Source: Incurvaria masculella
Lineage: Eukaryota; Arthropoda; Insecta; Lepidoptera; Incurvariidae
Direction of reading: 5' to 3'
Length of the DNA stretch: 64,000 bases
Assembly (NCBI GenBank): GCA_946894095.1
Contig: OX335651.1
Span: 6,346,501 to 6,410,500 of the forward strand
Below the pieces are notes generated by a model. That model worked only from the letters and a program-made list of their open reading frames with translations. It had not been told where the DNA came from and ran no database searches. The stretch's first letter is position 1. The number at the start of each line of letters is the position of its first letter. The translations under genes were made by a program, and so were the position numbers. Positions 36,400 through 46,771 of the stretch are shown here, one piece after another.

Positions 36400-36535
36400 T
36401 TAAGGCCCTGGTACTAGCCAAATCGCAAAGTTAGACGAGGCACCCCAAGGTAACTAACTAAGTCTGACGATTATAAGTGTCATTCTTACAATATATGATT
36501 CCTTGTCTAGGAATCAACCTATTTTCGTTAATGTA

Positions 36536-37819
36536 ATAGGTCGGGGAAAAAGTCTTTTCGCATTATAGTATGTATGAACTTGTAATAAAATCTCTTTGGC
36601 TATACTATTTGTATCTGGCTGGTTTTGGTATCATTGAAAGTTTAAATTTTAAAGAACATAATTCCAAATTCAAATTAGGAAAATGTGTGATTCTAATTTG
36701 TTTTTCGTACTGTCAAAATGAGTGAATCTAATGAAGAAATTCGATACATTTTAAAATTTTACTACAAAAAAGGTATAAATGCAACGCAAGCCGCGAAAAA
36801 AATTTGCGATGTTTATGGACCTAGTGCAGTGTCTGTGAGAGTAGCACAAATTTGGTTTAAGCGTTTTCAATCCGGAAATTTTGATGTCAAAGATGCACGT
36901 CGCTCTGGTCGCCCTATTACGGATAAAATGGATGCCATTTTTGAAAAAGTGGAGCAAGATCGGCATATCAGTAGTTACGACGTAGCTGAAGAACTAGGAA
37001 TTGAACACAAAACAGTTTTGGCGCATTTGAAAAAAACTGGGTACACAAAAAAGCTCGATATTTGGGTACCTCACGAGCTCACTGAAAGAAACTTAATGAA
37101 CCGTGTACTCATTTGTGATTCTTTATTACGACGTAATGAAACCGAACCATTTTTGAAGAAGCTGATAACTGGTGATGAAAAGTGGATCACGTACGACAAG
37201 AACGTGCGAAAAAGGTCGTGGTCAAAGGCCGGTCAAGCTTCACAGACTGTGGCGAAACCCGGGTTAACTCGCAACAAGGTGATGCTGTGTGTGTGGTGGG
37301 ATTGGAAGGGCATTATTCATTATGAGCTGTTACCACCAGGCAGGACCATCGATTCTGAACTCTACTGCGAACAACTGATGAGATTAAAGCAAGAAGTTGA
37401 GAGAAAGCGGCCGGAATTAATCAACAGAAGGGGTGTGGTTTTTCATCATGATAACGCTAGACCTCACACATCTTTAGCCACTCAGCAAAAACTAAGAGAG
37501 TTTGGCTGGGAGGTGTTAATGCATCCGCCGTATAGTCCTGACCTTGCACCTTCAGATTTCCACCTGTTTAGGTCTCTTCAGAATTCTTTAGGCAGTGTCA
37601 GGTTAACATCACGAGAGGACTGCCAAAACCACTTGTCGCGGTATATTGATCAGAAGTCCCAATATTTCTATAGCAATGGGATCATGTCCCTACCTACAAG
37701 ATGGCAAAAAGTTATCGAACAAAATGGTACCTACATACTTTAGTTAAATGTAAATAAACCATATTAAAAAATGTTTTGAATTTTCTTACAAAATGCGAAG
37801 AAACTTTTTCCCCAACCAA
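36536..37819 (+). mobile_element. Mariner transposon, apparently complete
   Basis: About 1284 bases between TA dinucleotides at 36534-36535 and 37820-37821. The left inverted repeat starts ATAGGTCGGGGAAAAAGTCT and the right, read on the minus strand, starts TTGGTTGGGGAAAAAGTTTC; both continue into TTCGCATT, about 30 bases with a few mismatches. Length, TA duplication and a single intronless transposase frame fit the mariner family. The target site is confirmed by the empty sister MITE. Confidence 0.95.
36718..37743 (+). CDS. Mariner transposase, intact 341-residue frame
   Basis: Cuts the element out of DNA and inserts it at TA dinucleotides, by binding the inverted repeats as a dimer. The N-terminus (about 1-110) carries two helix-turn-helix regions for terminal-repeat binding, joined by the SGRP motif (63-66). 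The linker motif WVPHEL lies at 116-121. The catalytic triad is Asp153 (TGDEKW), Asp245 (HHDNARPH) and Asp280 (YSPDLAPSD), with exactly 34 residues between the last two, i.e. DD34D. Length is normal for the family (about 340-350). There is no stop, frameshift or missing catalytic residue, so the frame looks recently active. The start ATG at 36718 is about 180 bases inside the left end, as usual. Activity is inference; the subfamily is not assigned. Confidence 0.96.
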   Translation: MSESNEEIRYILKFYYKKGINATQAAKKICDVYGPSAVSVRVAQIWFKRFQSGNFDVKDARRSGRPITDKMDAIFEKVEQDRHISSYDVAEELGIEHKTVLAHLKKTGYTKKLDIWVPHELTERNLMNRVLICDSLLRRNETEPFLKKLITGDEKWITYDKNVRKRSWSKAGQASQTVAKPGLTRNKVMLCVWWDWKGIIHYELLPPGRTIDSELYCEQLMRLKQEVERKRPELINRRGVVFHHDNARPHTSLATQQKLREFGWEVLMHPPYSPDLAPSDFHLFRSLQNSLGSVRLTSREDCQNHLSRYIDQKSQYFYSNGIMSLPTRWQKVIEQNGTYIL

Positions 37820-38164
37820 TATGTTTCCTTTTTCTATACAAAACACATTGCAAAAACGCTGTCCATTTTCGAACTTTTTTGACTAAATGTAGAAATCTAA
37901 AAGAAAATGGAATTTTTTGTTTACGCATATATGCTGTTTTTGCTTATATCTAGAAATCGAATTACTTTCAGATTTCTAATGAGAAAAATCAACTTTTTAA
38001 TTTTTATTATTATTTACATAAATGATGGAATCAAAACATATTAACAATCCATTATTAGTCTGGAGTTCTATTTGGATTTGCTGAAGCGTTTCACTACATA
38101 TTATTACATTTGTTAAAAAGTGCATTTGTATGGCGCGAGTAGTTGGCTAGTCCTAGCGCCTTAA

Positions 38165-38477
38165 TGTTATTGTCCAGCACAAAGTTTGATACGAAATATT
38201 ATATAATCTATGTTTTTGTGATATTTTCTTTCCCACGACTTCTTTTGATTAGCATAATTAAGAACAATTTATTTTCGGAATAAATGGAGAAAATGTATTC
38301 ATTTCAATTACATACATTGATTAAATACAATTTTCAAATCTATTATGTTTTGTTATGTATGGTATCTGGCATCTCTGACAGATATCTTAGACGCCATCAG
38401 TCGTGATAAATAAGCAATTTTCTTCTCCATTGGGTTAGAGAGCAGTGTCAACTAAAATAAGACTAGGGTTGAGAAGG
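38165..38477. other. AT-rich spacer
   Basis: Nothing recognised. Confidence 0.4.
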
Positions 38478-38616
38478 GCGTCTTGGGGTGGCTTGGACAT
38501 TTAGAACGAATGAGTGACGAAAGAATGACAAAACAAATTTATAGAGCGGAAATAGGTGGAATTATTGGGACCATGCGGCCTAGGAGAAAGTATCAGGATG
38601 AGATTAACGAATTATT
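38478..38616 (+). pseudogene. RTE-like LINE C-terminal fragment
   Basis: From 38480 one frame reads VLGWLGHLERMSDERM, then TKQIYRAEIGG and MRPRRKYQDEI, matching the C-terminal GHLERM...RGRPRxxWxDEI-type motif order of RTE-type RT proteins. Only ~45 residues survive, without the RT domain. Confidence 0.65.
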
Positions 38617-38640
38617 TGTATGTATGTCTTTAACTTAACT

Positions 38641-38890
38641 TTAATTCATGAAATGAAATGAAAAAAAATGTTTATTTGCGAGCCTGCAAGCATGGTTTAC
38701 AAAAAGGCGGAAATAATGCCATGAGGCATTCTCTGACATTCAACCTTAGAGAAGTAGGAGAGGTGCGGTATGGCGGGCACAAAAATATATAAAAACTAAG
38801 GAAAATATTAAGTATCTTAAAAAAAGATGTTTCAATGAAATGAAAAAAAATATATTTTCATGCAATAAACGTACATAATATAAGCATATA
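38641..38890 (+). repeat. Interspersed repeat E, copy 2
   Basis: Begins with an ATGAAATGAAATG run and contains TGTTTATTTGCGAGCCTGCA. The part 38780-38890 matches the minus-strand copy at 23140-23260. The pentanucleotide ATGAA tails at 38650 and about 38836 look like retroelement 3' ends. Non-coding. Confidence 0.55.
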
Positions 38891-40417
38891 TATTATGTAC
38901 GGTTCAATGCACAAAGGAAACAATGCGTCTCTTGAATCAGTAGGATCAGATTTAGGATCAGAGAATTCATATTGCTGTTTTTAAAAAAACATGTTTTTTC
39001 GACATGGAATTATTTTTATATTGGAACGTACAGTCGCATTCAAAAGTCTTGAAGTACATCGCAAAGCGATTGCCATGAAACGCTCTTTTCGCGCTTAGGG
39101 AAAGCGGGAGGAGGAGATCGCATCGCCCGCGCGGTTTGTTAGGACGCCTCGCCTATGGACCGATCGGTGCCAGACAGGGCACGCCGACTGTGCGAACAAT
39201 CCCGACCGTAGGATGTTGCTGGATTTACGTCGTCGATGCACCTGCACTTTCATGGACAATAATCTAATATTTAAAAATCGATTGTTCATTCGAAAGTCAA
39301 CATTTCGTAGCGAACCCCCCGGAGAGGCGTCGTCTGCCTGCCCGCGCCGCACCGTACTATTAATTGCCACTATAATTTATTTGCGGACAGCGCGCATATT
39401 TCACCCAAGCACACCCCTGGGCGGAGCGAGCGAGACGAATTTATGGCGGGCCTCCTACGGGAAAGGGTAAGAGATATGACGACGGCTATCTTGAGATGGC
39501 TCGCGGAGGCAAGTGTTGAAATAATAGTGTCGATGGCTCGACGTGCTAGTCGCATCTATGTTGGAACCATAGATATATGTTGGAACTTTTTACTGAACGG
39601 GCCGAGGAGGTTTTATGTCTATTAAATATAAATTTTACATTACATCACGTTATAATGGACTAAATGAGGGCTATGAAATCATTAATTATAGGGATTAATA
39701 ATGTTTAAATATAAAAATCTTCTATCTACAAATAATCTTTAGATATAAATATAAAAGCGCATTTTATATTATATACAGAGTGTAAACGACCGTTCCATAT
39801 TCGTGTTCGTCGATCCTGTGTGTGTGTGTGTGTATTCGTAATTCTTCTCCTCCTAAACAGCTTGACCCATTTAAATTATTTTTTTACTTATTACACATTG
39901 ATGGTTTTATGCTACAGTAGGTCCTGGGTGTTCAGATTTTTCAACCTTATTTTTTTTAAATATCTTTTTCTCATAAAAAAAAAACATTTTTTCCCTAATT
40001 TCCAGCCTCAGCCACCTCTCAGTATTGTTTAATTAATTCATAATTTAGTTTACTTTGGCAACTGTTAGCTTCACGCACCGACTCTTACGATCTGCCTACA
40101 AGTCTAGCAACACGTGGAATGTGTTGTGTCCGACAATGAGTGTCGCGCGGTGGGCTAGTGTGGCGGTGGTGTGATGGCTGCGGTGGGCTGGTGAGGCGGT
40201 GGTGTGATGGCGTGTAGGTAGTGGGCACACGTGTGCTCGCGGACAGCTCATTAGCACTTTACAGATGCCTCACTAAAGATTCGCAGCCTCGACAGAAACG
40301 TGCGCGCGATACAATCACTCAAGCTAGCCGCCTCGACAAACTAATGCAACACACTGTGGCGCATTTATGTACAATGGCTAAAGAAACTCTATTATCTACC
40401 TATTCCAATAGTTGTTT
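38891..40417. other. Gene-free intergenic DNA with GC-rich islands
   Basis: GC-rich segments at about 39085-39220, 39300-39480 and 40070-40330 carry short frames on both strands without family resemblance. The last includes near-repeated phrases GCGGTGGGCTGGTGAGGCGG and GGTGTGATGG. A GT dinucleotide run lies at about 39818-39832. Candidate regulatory DNA at best. Confidence 0.45.
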
Positions 40418-40775
40418 TTTTTTTCGTGCAACCTAACATGGATAGCTAATACCACACAACTGCCGTTATGATAATAGCCCCATATACCACATTCCCGAAG
40501 GAATTAGGTGCCATGCCAGAACCTTCCCTTGATGAGCACGGCTACATTGAAATGGATGGACAACACGGTCAAATTTTCATTGTTTCTTTTGCATCTTTTC
40601 ATCGAATGCGATGGTACCAACGCGGGCGGGCTTAAACCTTACCACCTAGTAGGGGAAGGGGACCTACAGTTTTACTTGGATTCTGAACCATGAAGTAGCT
40701 CGCATTCGTGGCAAAATGCAATTATCGAACTCAGAAAGAGAAAGACACTTTCTTATCCCTAAGACCCTTATCTCA
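40418..40775 (-). repeat. SINE-like family D with alternative head
   Basis: Read on the minus strand: a head with TTCTCTTTCTGAGTTCGATAA...GCATTTTGCCACGAATGCGAGC, then the shared body (AAACTGTAGGTCCCCTTCCC, CTACTAGGTGGTA, GGTACCATCGCATTCGATGA, TCCATCCATTTCAATGTAGCCGTGCTC) and the 3' end ATCATAACGGCAGTTGTGTG. The frames at 40221-40436 and 40508-40693 are shadows or chance. Confidence 0.75.
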
Positions 40776-41994
40776 AAATGTATTGATAATGCTTTTCTTA
40801 ATATAATTAAATAAGTTAATTAAAAACATATTTCTGTAATACTATCAACAAAAGTTTGGTTTAAGTAAGGGCGGAATTTATTAAGGCTTCAAATGTAAGC
40901 CACGGCTTTATATATGTGTGACTAGAATATCGATTGATGCTTTAAAATCAAGAGCAGTATATTAATACAACTAACATTAATAATTATAACACTCATGATA
41001 AAAAAATTGCTAATTTATATTTATGTCGATATTTTCTCTCTAAATACGTTTCTCTTAAAATCATTATTTTATGTTTATTTAATACAAGCATTTTCACAAA
41101 GAATGCTAACGGTAATCTCGAAATTCTTACAGCATCTAATTACATTTAAGTTTCTATAAAATTAAAGGAAGATAAGATAAGACTTACTAGTTCAGTAAGT
41201 CTTCCTCGCTTTTTATTTTTTAAATGCAAACAATAGTGGGCAGTGAAAGTGCAGACCTAAAAATTCGACTTACGCCCATTTTCACCACCACCGGCTACAA
41301 AAATCCCAAAGCTACCTTTCGGTTACACCATACAAATATGCAATGTAACCGAAAGTTGATTTCAGATAGCTGAGTTGGTGAAGACGGGATTAAGACGGAT
41401 TCTTTTCATTTGGTATTTAAAAATAATGTAATTCACAATAAGTATTTCTGTAATGGAAAGGGGGATAAAATTGGATAGGATTCACATTTTAAACTTCAAT
41501 TTCAACAAATATAATGTGCTCAGTCACATTGCAATGCAGCCAAACTCCAAAACAAACTTGTTTACTCTAAACAATATGCATGGTACCTGAATATAAATTG
41601 AATCATAAAAGAAAATATCCTTTAAGGAAACCTTTCAAATGCACAAGTGCTCGACAGGATGGAAGCTGACGGAGCGGTGGGGCGGGGGTGCGGAGGAGGG
41701 GCGACAGGCTGCGGAGGCGTCGGCGTCGGTGTGAAGGAGGGTGTGATGTATGACGGTAATGAGGCAAGCCATGCATCCTAGTGGAATTGAAAAATATGAC
41801 CCACTTAGCGGCGCGCGCGGGGGTGAATGATAAACACGACGCGGCTTTAACTAGACGCCGCCGCCATGACACGTGTGTTGCCACAGCGTGGAGCTTCTGG
41901 TGGCATATGTTGTTGCCAGATTAACAGTTCCTAAGCGAAATGGAAACAATGGTTACTTACATCGCCGCCGGGTTAACAGACAAGAGAGTGCATC
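40776..41994. other. Gene-free intergenic DNA
   Basis: AT-rich, with a perfect 10-base-stem hairpin AAGACTTACT/AGTAAGTCTT (41179-41188, 41194-41203). A GC-rich segment at about 41640-41880 has many GGCG and GAGG words; the 93-codon minus frame there is Arg/Pro-rich from composition and is not a gene. Confidence 0.45.
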
Positions 41995-42290
41995 GTTAAT
42001 TTGCATTTCGTCACAAATGCGAGCTGCTACATGGTTCGGAATCCATGCAAAACTGTAGGTCCCCTTCCCCTACTAGGTGGTAGGGTTTAAACCCGCCCGG
42101 GTTAGTACCATCTCATTGGAGGAAAAGATCGTCGAAGCGGCAATGAAAGATTGTCCGTTTTTCCATCCAGTTCAATGTAGCCGTGCTCATAAAGGGAAAG
42201 TCCTGGCATGGAACTTAATTCCTTCGGGAATGTGGTGTATTTGGCTAATATCATAACAGTAGTTATGTGGTATTAGCCATCCATGTCAGG
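41995..42290 (+). repeat. SINE-like family D, near-complete body
   Basis: Runs from GCATTTCGTCACAAATGCGAG through GTTCGGAATCCATGC, TACTAGGTGGTAGGGTTTAAA, CCATCCAGTTCAATGTAGCC and AATTCCTTCGGGAATGTGGT to GTGGTATTAGCCATCCATGT and an A-rich end. A good reference copy for the body. It abuts the GGTTCCGTAC repeat. Confidence 0.8.
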
Positions 42291-42298
42291 TTGTATAC

Positions 42299-42559
42299 AA
42301 AAAACCGGTAAAGTGCGAGTCGGACACGCACACGAAGGGTTCCGTACCATAGTACAAGATTTAACAACAAAACATTACGTTTTTATTATATATATTTGTT
42401 GTTATAGCGCCAAAATAAATACACACGCTGTGATTATTTCAGCTGCCTACCTATTACGGTTAATGAGATACAGTTCTGGGACAGACGGACGGACGGATGG
42501 ACAGCGGAGGCTTAGTAATGGAGTTCCTTTGGCACCCTTTGGGTACGAAACCCTAAAAA
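42299..42559 (+). repeat. GGTTCCGTAC repeat family, copy 3
   Basis: Begins AAAACCGGTAAAGTGCGAGT, contains GAAGGGTTCCGTACCATAG and a short GACG run (about 42484-42496), and ends TTTGGGTACGAAACCCTAAAAA. A 103-codon frame crosses it and is not a gene. Confidence 0.82.
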
Positions 42560-43426
42560 TACAAATCATTAAGTTTGGTACGAAATACAATTAATTGTCA
42601 TATTTAATCACTCGCTTGCCTGTTCACCAGGCGAGAAAATCTATCATGGTGACCCTCAGTTGTGAATATAGTTTTGTATTGCTGGCTAACATTAACAGTT
42701 TCTAAACGAAAATTTTCAAATTTGATACCACATTATTTCAGATGATTTGTGTGATGATATTCTATGAACCACATAAATAAAGGCCCAGCTGCAACCATCA
42801 TTTAAAACCATCTAAATTTGATTTTTTCCACTGAAACTCTTTGCTTTGTTATGAAACCAGTGGCCTAATATATTATATTAAAAAGTTATGACGATTTAAA
42901 TCGTGGTTTAAGTTCAATGCCATCTTTCAAAATTCTTAAGTTTTGAGTACTTCAAAGCATGCATTTTTAGAAAAAAAGTCGATGAAAAGTATTTTTTTTT
43001 CTGCGAATACCAATTTTGAAGTTAATCGCTGTGGTACCCAGCTCTGTTCGTTACAATATCGAAACAATTCAGCTTTCGGCATAAAAAGTACTTTATGTCA
43101 CTGTCCTGTCCATAAATTATCTCTAGACCATAGAGCGGTCAAACTTGTAGACAAACATCACGTCGCTTCGTCACTCCACTGCTGCTTGAACGAAGGACAA
43201 ACCAAAAAACACACTTTCGCAAACATAATGTCATCATAATGTCAATGATATATAGATGTACAGAAGTTTTAGAGTTTGGCGATGTAACTTGAGGACAGCG
43301 TAGTCCTAATCTGCAAACTGAAAAAAAAAAACACCGTAAGCAGTCATCAGCGAGGGGACGAGTCCATTATGAAACGGACTTGCCTGGTCGCCTACATACA
43401 TCGTTCGTCCAGGTAGTTGTGTCTGT
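42560..43426. other. Gene-free intergenic DNA
   Basis: AT-rich. A 98-codon frame at 42943-43239 has unremarkable composition and no motif. A hairpin-forming AGTCC...GGACT word near 43368 resembles one inside the LTR-like region at 44206. Confidence 0.4.
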
Positions 43427-44391
43427 GCGGGTTGACTGCCTACGGGAAGCTAGGTAAGGTCAATAGGGAAAACCTAGGTGCCAGCCTACGCGGCGTAGTC
43501 AACCTTAAAGTAAAGCTCCTTTATGTCGTCATAGCTGGGCGATATCGTCGGCCTGGCGGTCTTGTCCTTGTTCGTTCTTGTCTGCTTCCGCTGAATCACC
43601 CACCTTCTTGTCGTGCTCTACGTTGCTCTTGACGAAATGAAGCAAGGCGTGGCGATGTGTTGCTCGACGCGCGATGTGTGTAGCGCCGCCGCCGCCACGG
43701 GGGCGCGCTGCCCCATTGCGGAAACCAACACTATGATCCCTGCGGCCAGGTTGCGAGCCGGGGAGTATCCTGGAGATGCTCGGAGAAGCGTGGCAACATG
43801 TTTGCGCTCCGTTGCCGCCCTGATGAACTCGTAGCGTGATGTCGGCGCGGGGTGGGCGAGCCCAAACGCCCACCCCCGGAGATCACTTCTTTCTTCACAT
43901 CACTCCTTTTGAGTCCGCACTATACGTTGTTTCATCACGTCGAGGGGTTGCACGTTCAGATCACGTCGGGGTCACCAATGTGCGGGTTGACTGCCTACGC
44001 GAAGCTAGGTGAGGCTACTCAATGACGTAGGCAGGTTCCCGCAGCAACACTGTATAATTTCGTAGATATAGAATATAAGTGCGTTCTCGTTAGTGGTTAC
44101 CAGTGAGTAGGTTGAAATGGACTGAGGTGGCAAGGCGGCCGCGTGTCTTTTGTCGCGTTCAGCGAGCTTGTGTGTGTGCATCGCCCGCCTGTGTGACCGC
44201 AATAAGTCCATTATAAAATGGACTCGTCTAAAAAATTGTAGTAGCTACGCTTCTTTCGGACGTCCTCCGATGCTACAGATTGTCCCTGTTACTAATAAAC
44301 CCAGATTATCTGAATATTTATACAGTGTGTTGTCCCTCTCTCACGAATTCGAATCAGCATATCAATGTAAATGACAAAATATTGTATAACA
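43427..44391 (-). mobile_element. Putative LTR retrotransposon remnant
   Basis: GTGCGGGTTGACTGCCTACG with AAGCTAGGT occurs twice in direct orientation (43427 and 43980), consistent with two copies of an LTR end. Read on the minus strand, the 43980 copy is followed by ATTGGTGACCCCGACGTGA, which looks like a primer-binding site of the kind seen in BEL/Pao elements. The segment 43980-44391 (minus-strand start TGTTATACAA) would then be one LTR, 43527-43979 a short internal leader, and 43427-43526 part of the other LTR. A 114-codon frame at 43529-43873 (minus) shows no gag, protease or RT motif. Tentative. Confidence 0.4.
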
Positions 44392-45526
44392 TTTCGGAGG
44401 ATGATCTCTGATCCTCTTTTATTCTTCTATCGAAGCATGAATGGCTCGCACGAATTGTGCAATCAATGTCAATCATCTTACAATTAATATGTATTATTGC
44501 ACAAAAAAAAGGCTGCATTACACTACCGCTTAAATAAATGTAAAAAACGCCAACGTAAACACCATCCCTTTATGAGCACATCTAAAATAATAAAACAGCA
44601 GCGCCCTAAAAGCGAACCCACTTAAAAGCGAGATGCGAAGTGGAGAGGCGCACAAAAGGAACGTTGAATCATGTGGCGGCGCTAAGTTATCGTGCAACTT
44701 GTTGTCTACGAGTTGCCGAGAACAAATTTATCAAGCGCTCCGCACGTACCACGTGGCATCCTCACGAACGTAATCCATGCTTTCACAGGAACAAAAAAAT
44801 CTATAAATACGGTAGTTAATGGATAACCTTATGAGCGAATCTTACGGACGTATTTTTTACATTAATTAAATAGGCGGAATAACGGAAATACTCCAATATT
44901 TGGAAAAAAAAAATGTAATATTTCTCCTCTCGAACATTAATAAAAATAATTCACCATTCACATGAGATACTAAAATAGATGAGACCATTTTAATTTTACT
45001 TTAATAAAATATATGATTATTTTAAAATATTTTTTTAATCAGATTTTTATATTGTTTTTCTATTTACTTATTTATTGTAGTTTTTATTAACTTAAAGTAT
45101 CTTAGAGATAAAACTGTGTTATTTTCTTGATACAATTTTGCGCTGTTAATCAATATATATTTTTTAAACAAATGTTTAATAGCTAATTATAAAATTTTTC
45201 TTTTCACTTCATTACACGTCAACTATGATTGCAATTTAAAAAAACAAAAGCGGATGGAAGTCATTCATTTCAGTCGCGGTGGATACAATTTTTTGATAAA
45301 GTAAAATCATTAATTTAAAAAACATCTAGAATATGCCTGATAGACTAGAATAGACCGATCAGATGTACTTTATTATTTTTTTAAAGGACATATTAAGCTT
45401 AAGTAATTTTAAGGTTATATCTAAAATTGGATTGGGTTGCTTTTTTATTTTAAAATAATGGTTTTATACATAACATATTTTTTATGGAACTGGTATTTTA
45501 CATTAAATGAAACTTGGTGCCGCGAA
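44392..45526. other. Gene-free intergenic DNA
   Basis: AT-rich, no gene recognised. Confidence 0.45.
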
Positions 45527-45645
45527 ACGACCTTCCTTGCTTTGCACGGGGTTATTGAACTGGATAAAAAACATGACCAGTTGTTGATAGCCACTTCGAT
45601 AATAATGAATTCAATGCGATGGTACCAATCCGGGCGGCAATGACG
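45527..45645 (-). repeat. SINE-like family D fragment
   Basis: Minus-strand body words: CCGCCCGGATTGGTACCATCG, CATTGAATTCA, GAAGTGGC and TTTTTTATCCAGTTCAATAACC. Joined directly to the tRNA-Leu-like repeat on its right. Confidence 0.6.
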
Positions 45646-45654
45646 CTACAGGGC

Positions 45655-45960
45655 AATCGACGTTGCGGACAATGAAATGTCCGCCACGCAGATGAAGCGT
45701 TCAATAAATGTATATAGGTACAATCTTAAACACTGTGTTAGTAGGAGGCATTCATTACGGGAGGAGGGACTGTAAGAGAATTCCAAATTATGGGTGGCGA
45801 AATTGGTAGACGCAATACCCGCGAATGGTATGTTTTGCTGGTTCGGGTCTAGCCTTGAAGTATATTCGCAAAGTAGTTATTTTACTGGGATTTTTCTACA
45901 ATGTATGTGTCCTTGCTTCACAGTCGATTATACATACATATCACATTACTTATTACATAT
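45655..45960 (+). repeat. tRNA-Leu-like SINE family, best plus-strand copy
   Basis: At about 45796-45815, GGCGAAATTGGTAGACGCAA fits the RNA polymerase III A box and is notably like the D-stem region of a tRNA-Leu. At 45841-45855, GGTTCGGGTCTAGCC is a fair B box. Upstream words ATTACGGGAGGAGGGACTGT and GAGAATTCCAAATTATGGGT and downstream TCCTTGCTTCACAG are shared with other copies. The lack of a closed acceptor stem and the repetition argue against a functional tRNA gene. Confidence 0.6.
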
Positions 45961-46595
45961 TTTGTTAGCACATTAAAATTTTTGCTTTAGCTGGGGCTCC
46001 CATATTTCCCGTAGCGTTTGAATTTAGTATGAATGATCTTCAAATTGTTGTTTTATCAAAGCGACCTAAGACTACGATATTTACAAGAAAAATATAAAAT
46101 TCGTTAATAGTGCATACGTTTTATGTTTAGTTCATACGTTTGGCAAGTTCAACCAAGTTTACTTTTTCCTCTTCTTGAATCGAACACGGATACATTCCAA
46201 GAAATACAGCACGCGAGGGTCGAAAGACCGTCACGTCAGGATGAAAAAATAGTGGGCGGTGGCGGCAAGTGCCGACAGACATTTATTCAACGTCAGGACG
46301 AGAGGGCGGTCACGACATTTGCTTTGGGCTCTGTATTAAGTTTCCAGACGCTCTCGCACCGAAAATACGGATATTCCCTGATAGGAGATATTTTCTATCT
46401 AGCTTCATAATTTTCCATCAGGCTTACTAAGGACACTGTTCTCTGGCTTCATAATTTGCCATCAGTCTTATAGTTAGTAAGGTAATTGTTCTCTCATTTT
46501 GTTAATAAAGGTAACGAATAAACAGGACAATATTCCACGTTTTAGTAAACATAAGTTACATTCGGGGTTAGGCCTTCTGTCAGCCTCGGTAGACC
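45961..46595. other. Gene-free intergenic DNA
   Basis: A 95-codon frame at 46123-46410 has no recognisable motif. No gene called. Confidence 0.4.
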
Positions 46596-46771
46596 ACTGA
46601 TGCGATTCGATAAGCCGGGTGAAGCACCTATGAGCGTGGTTGGATTCTGGATGTGTGACCATTTTCAACCGTCGAGGCTGGCCGTGGTTCGGATTCCACG
46701 TAAAACTGTAGGTTCCCGTCCTTCGTCAGTTTAGTATTAACCATTCATGTCCAGTTACATAAAAAAAAGCG
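46596..46771 (+). repeat. SINE-like family D with 5S-rRNA-like head
   Basis: The head includes GAGCGTGGTTGGATTCTGGATG followed by TGTGACCA, parallel to 24540-24783 and to the 5S rRNA 3' domain. The body is short (GGCCGTGGTTCGGATTCCAC, AAAACTGTAGGTTCCC) and jumps to the 3' end TTAACCATTCATGTCCAGTT followed by an A-run. Confidence 0.65.

Larger units (their letters stand above)
36400..38164 (+). mobile_element. TTAA-flanked MITE family C, copy 2, split by mariner
   Basis: TTAA at 36400-36403 and 38161-38164, termini TTAAGGCCCTGGTACTAGCC and GGCTAGTCCTAGCGCCTTAA. Its two halves, 36400-36535 and 37820-38164, join seamlessly when compared with the reverse-oriented copy at 22371-22850. Confidence 0.88.

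Noticed and set aside
43529..43873. 114-codon frame as a gag-like protein
   Set aside because: Sits in the putative LTR-element leader but shows no zinc knuckle, capsid or protease motif; composition follows GC-rich DNA.
45792..45870. Functional tRNA-Leu gene
   Set aside because: A and B boxes are present but no proper acceptor stem or anticodon arm can be drawn, and the segment is part of a repeat with several copies.
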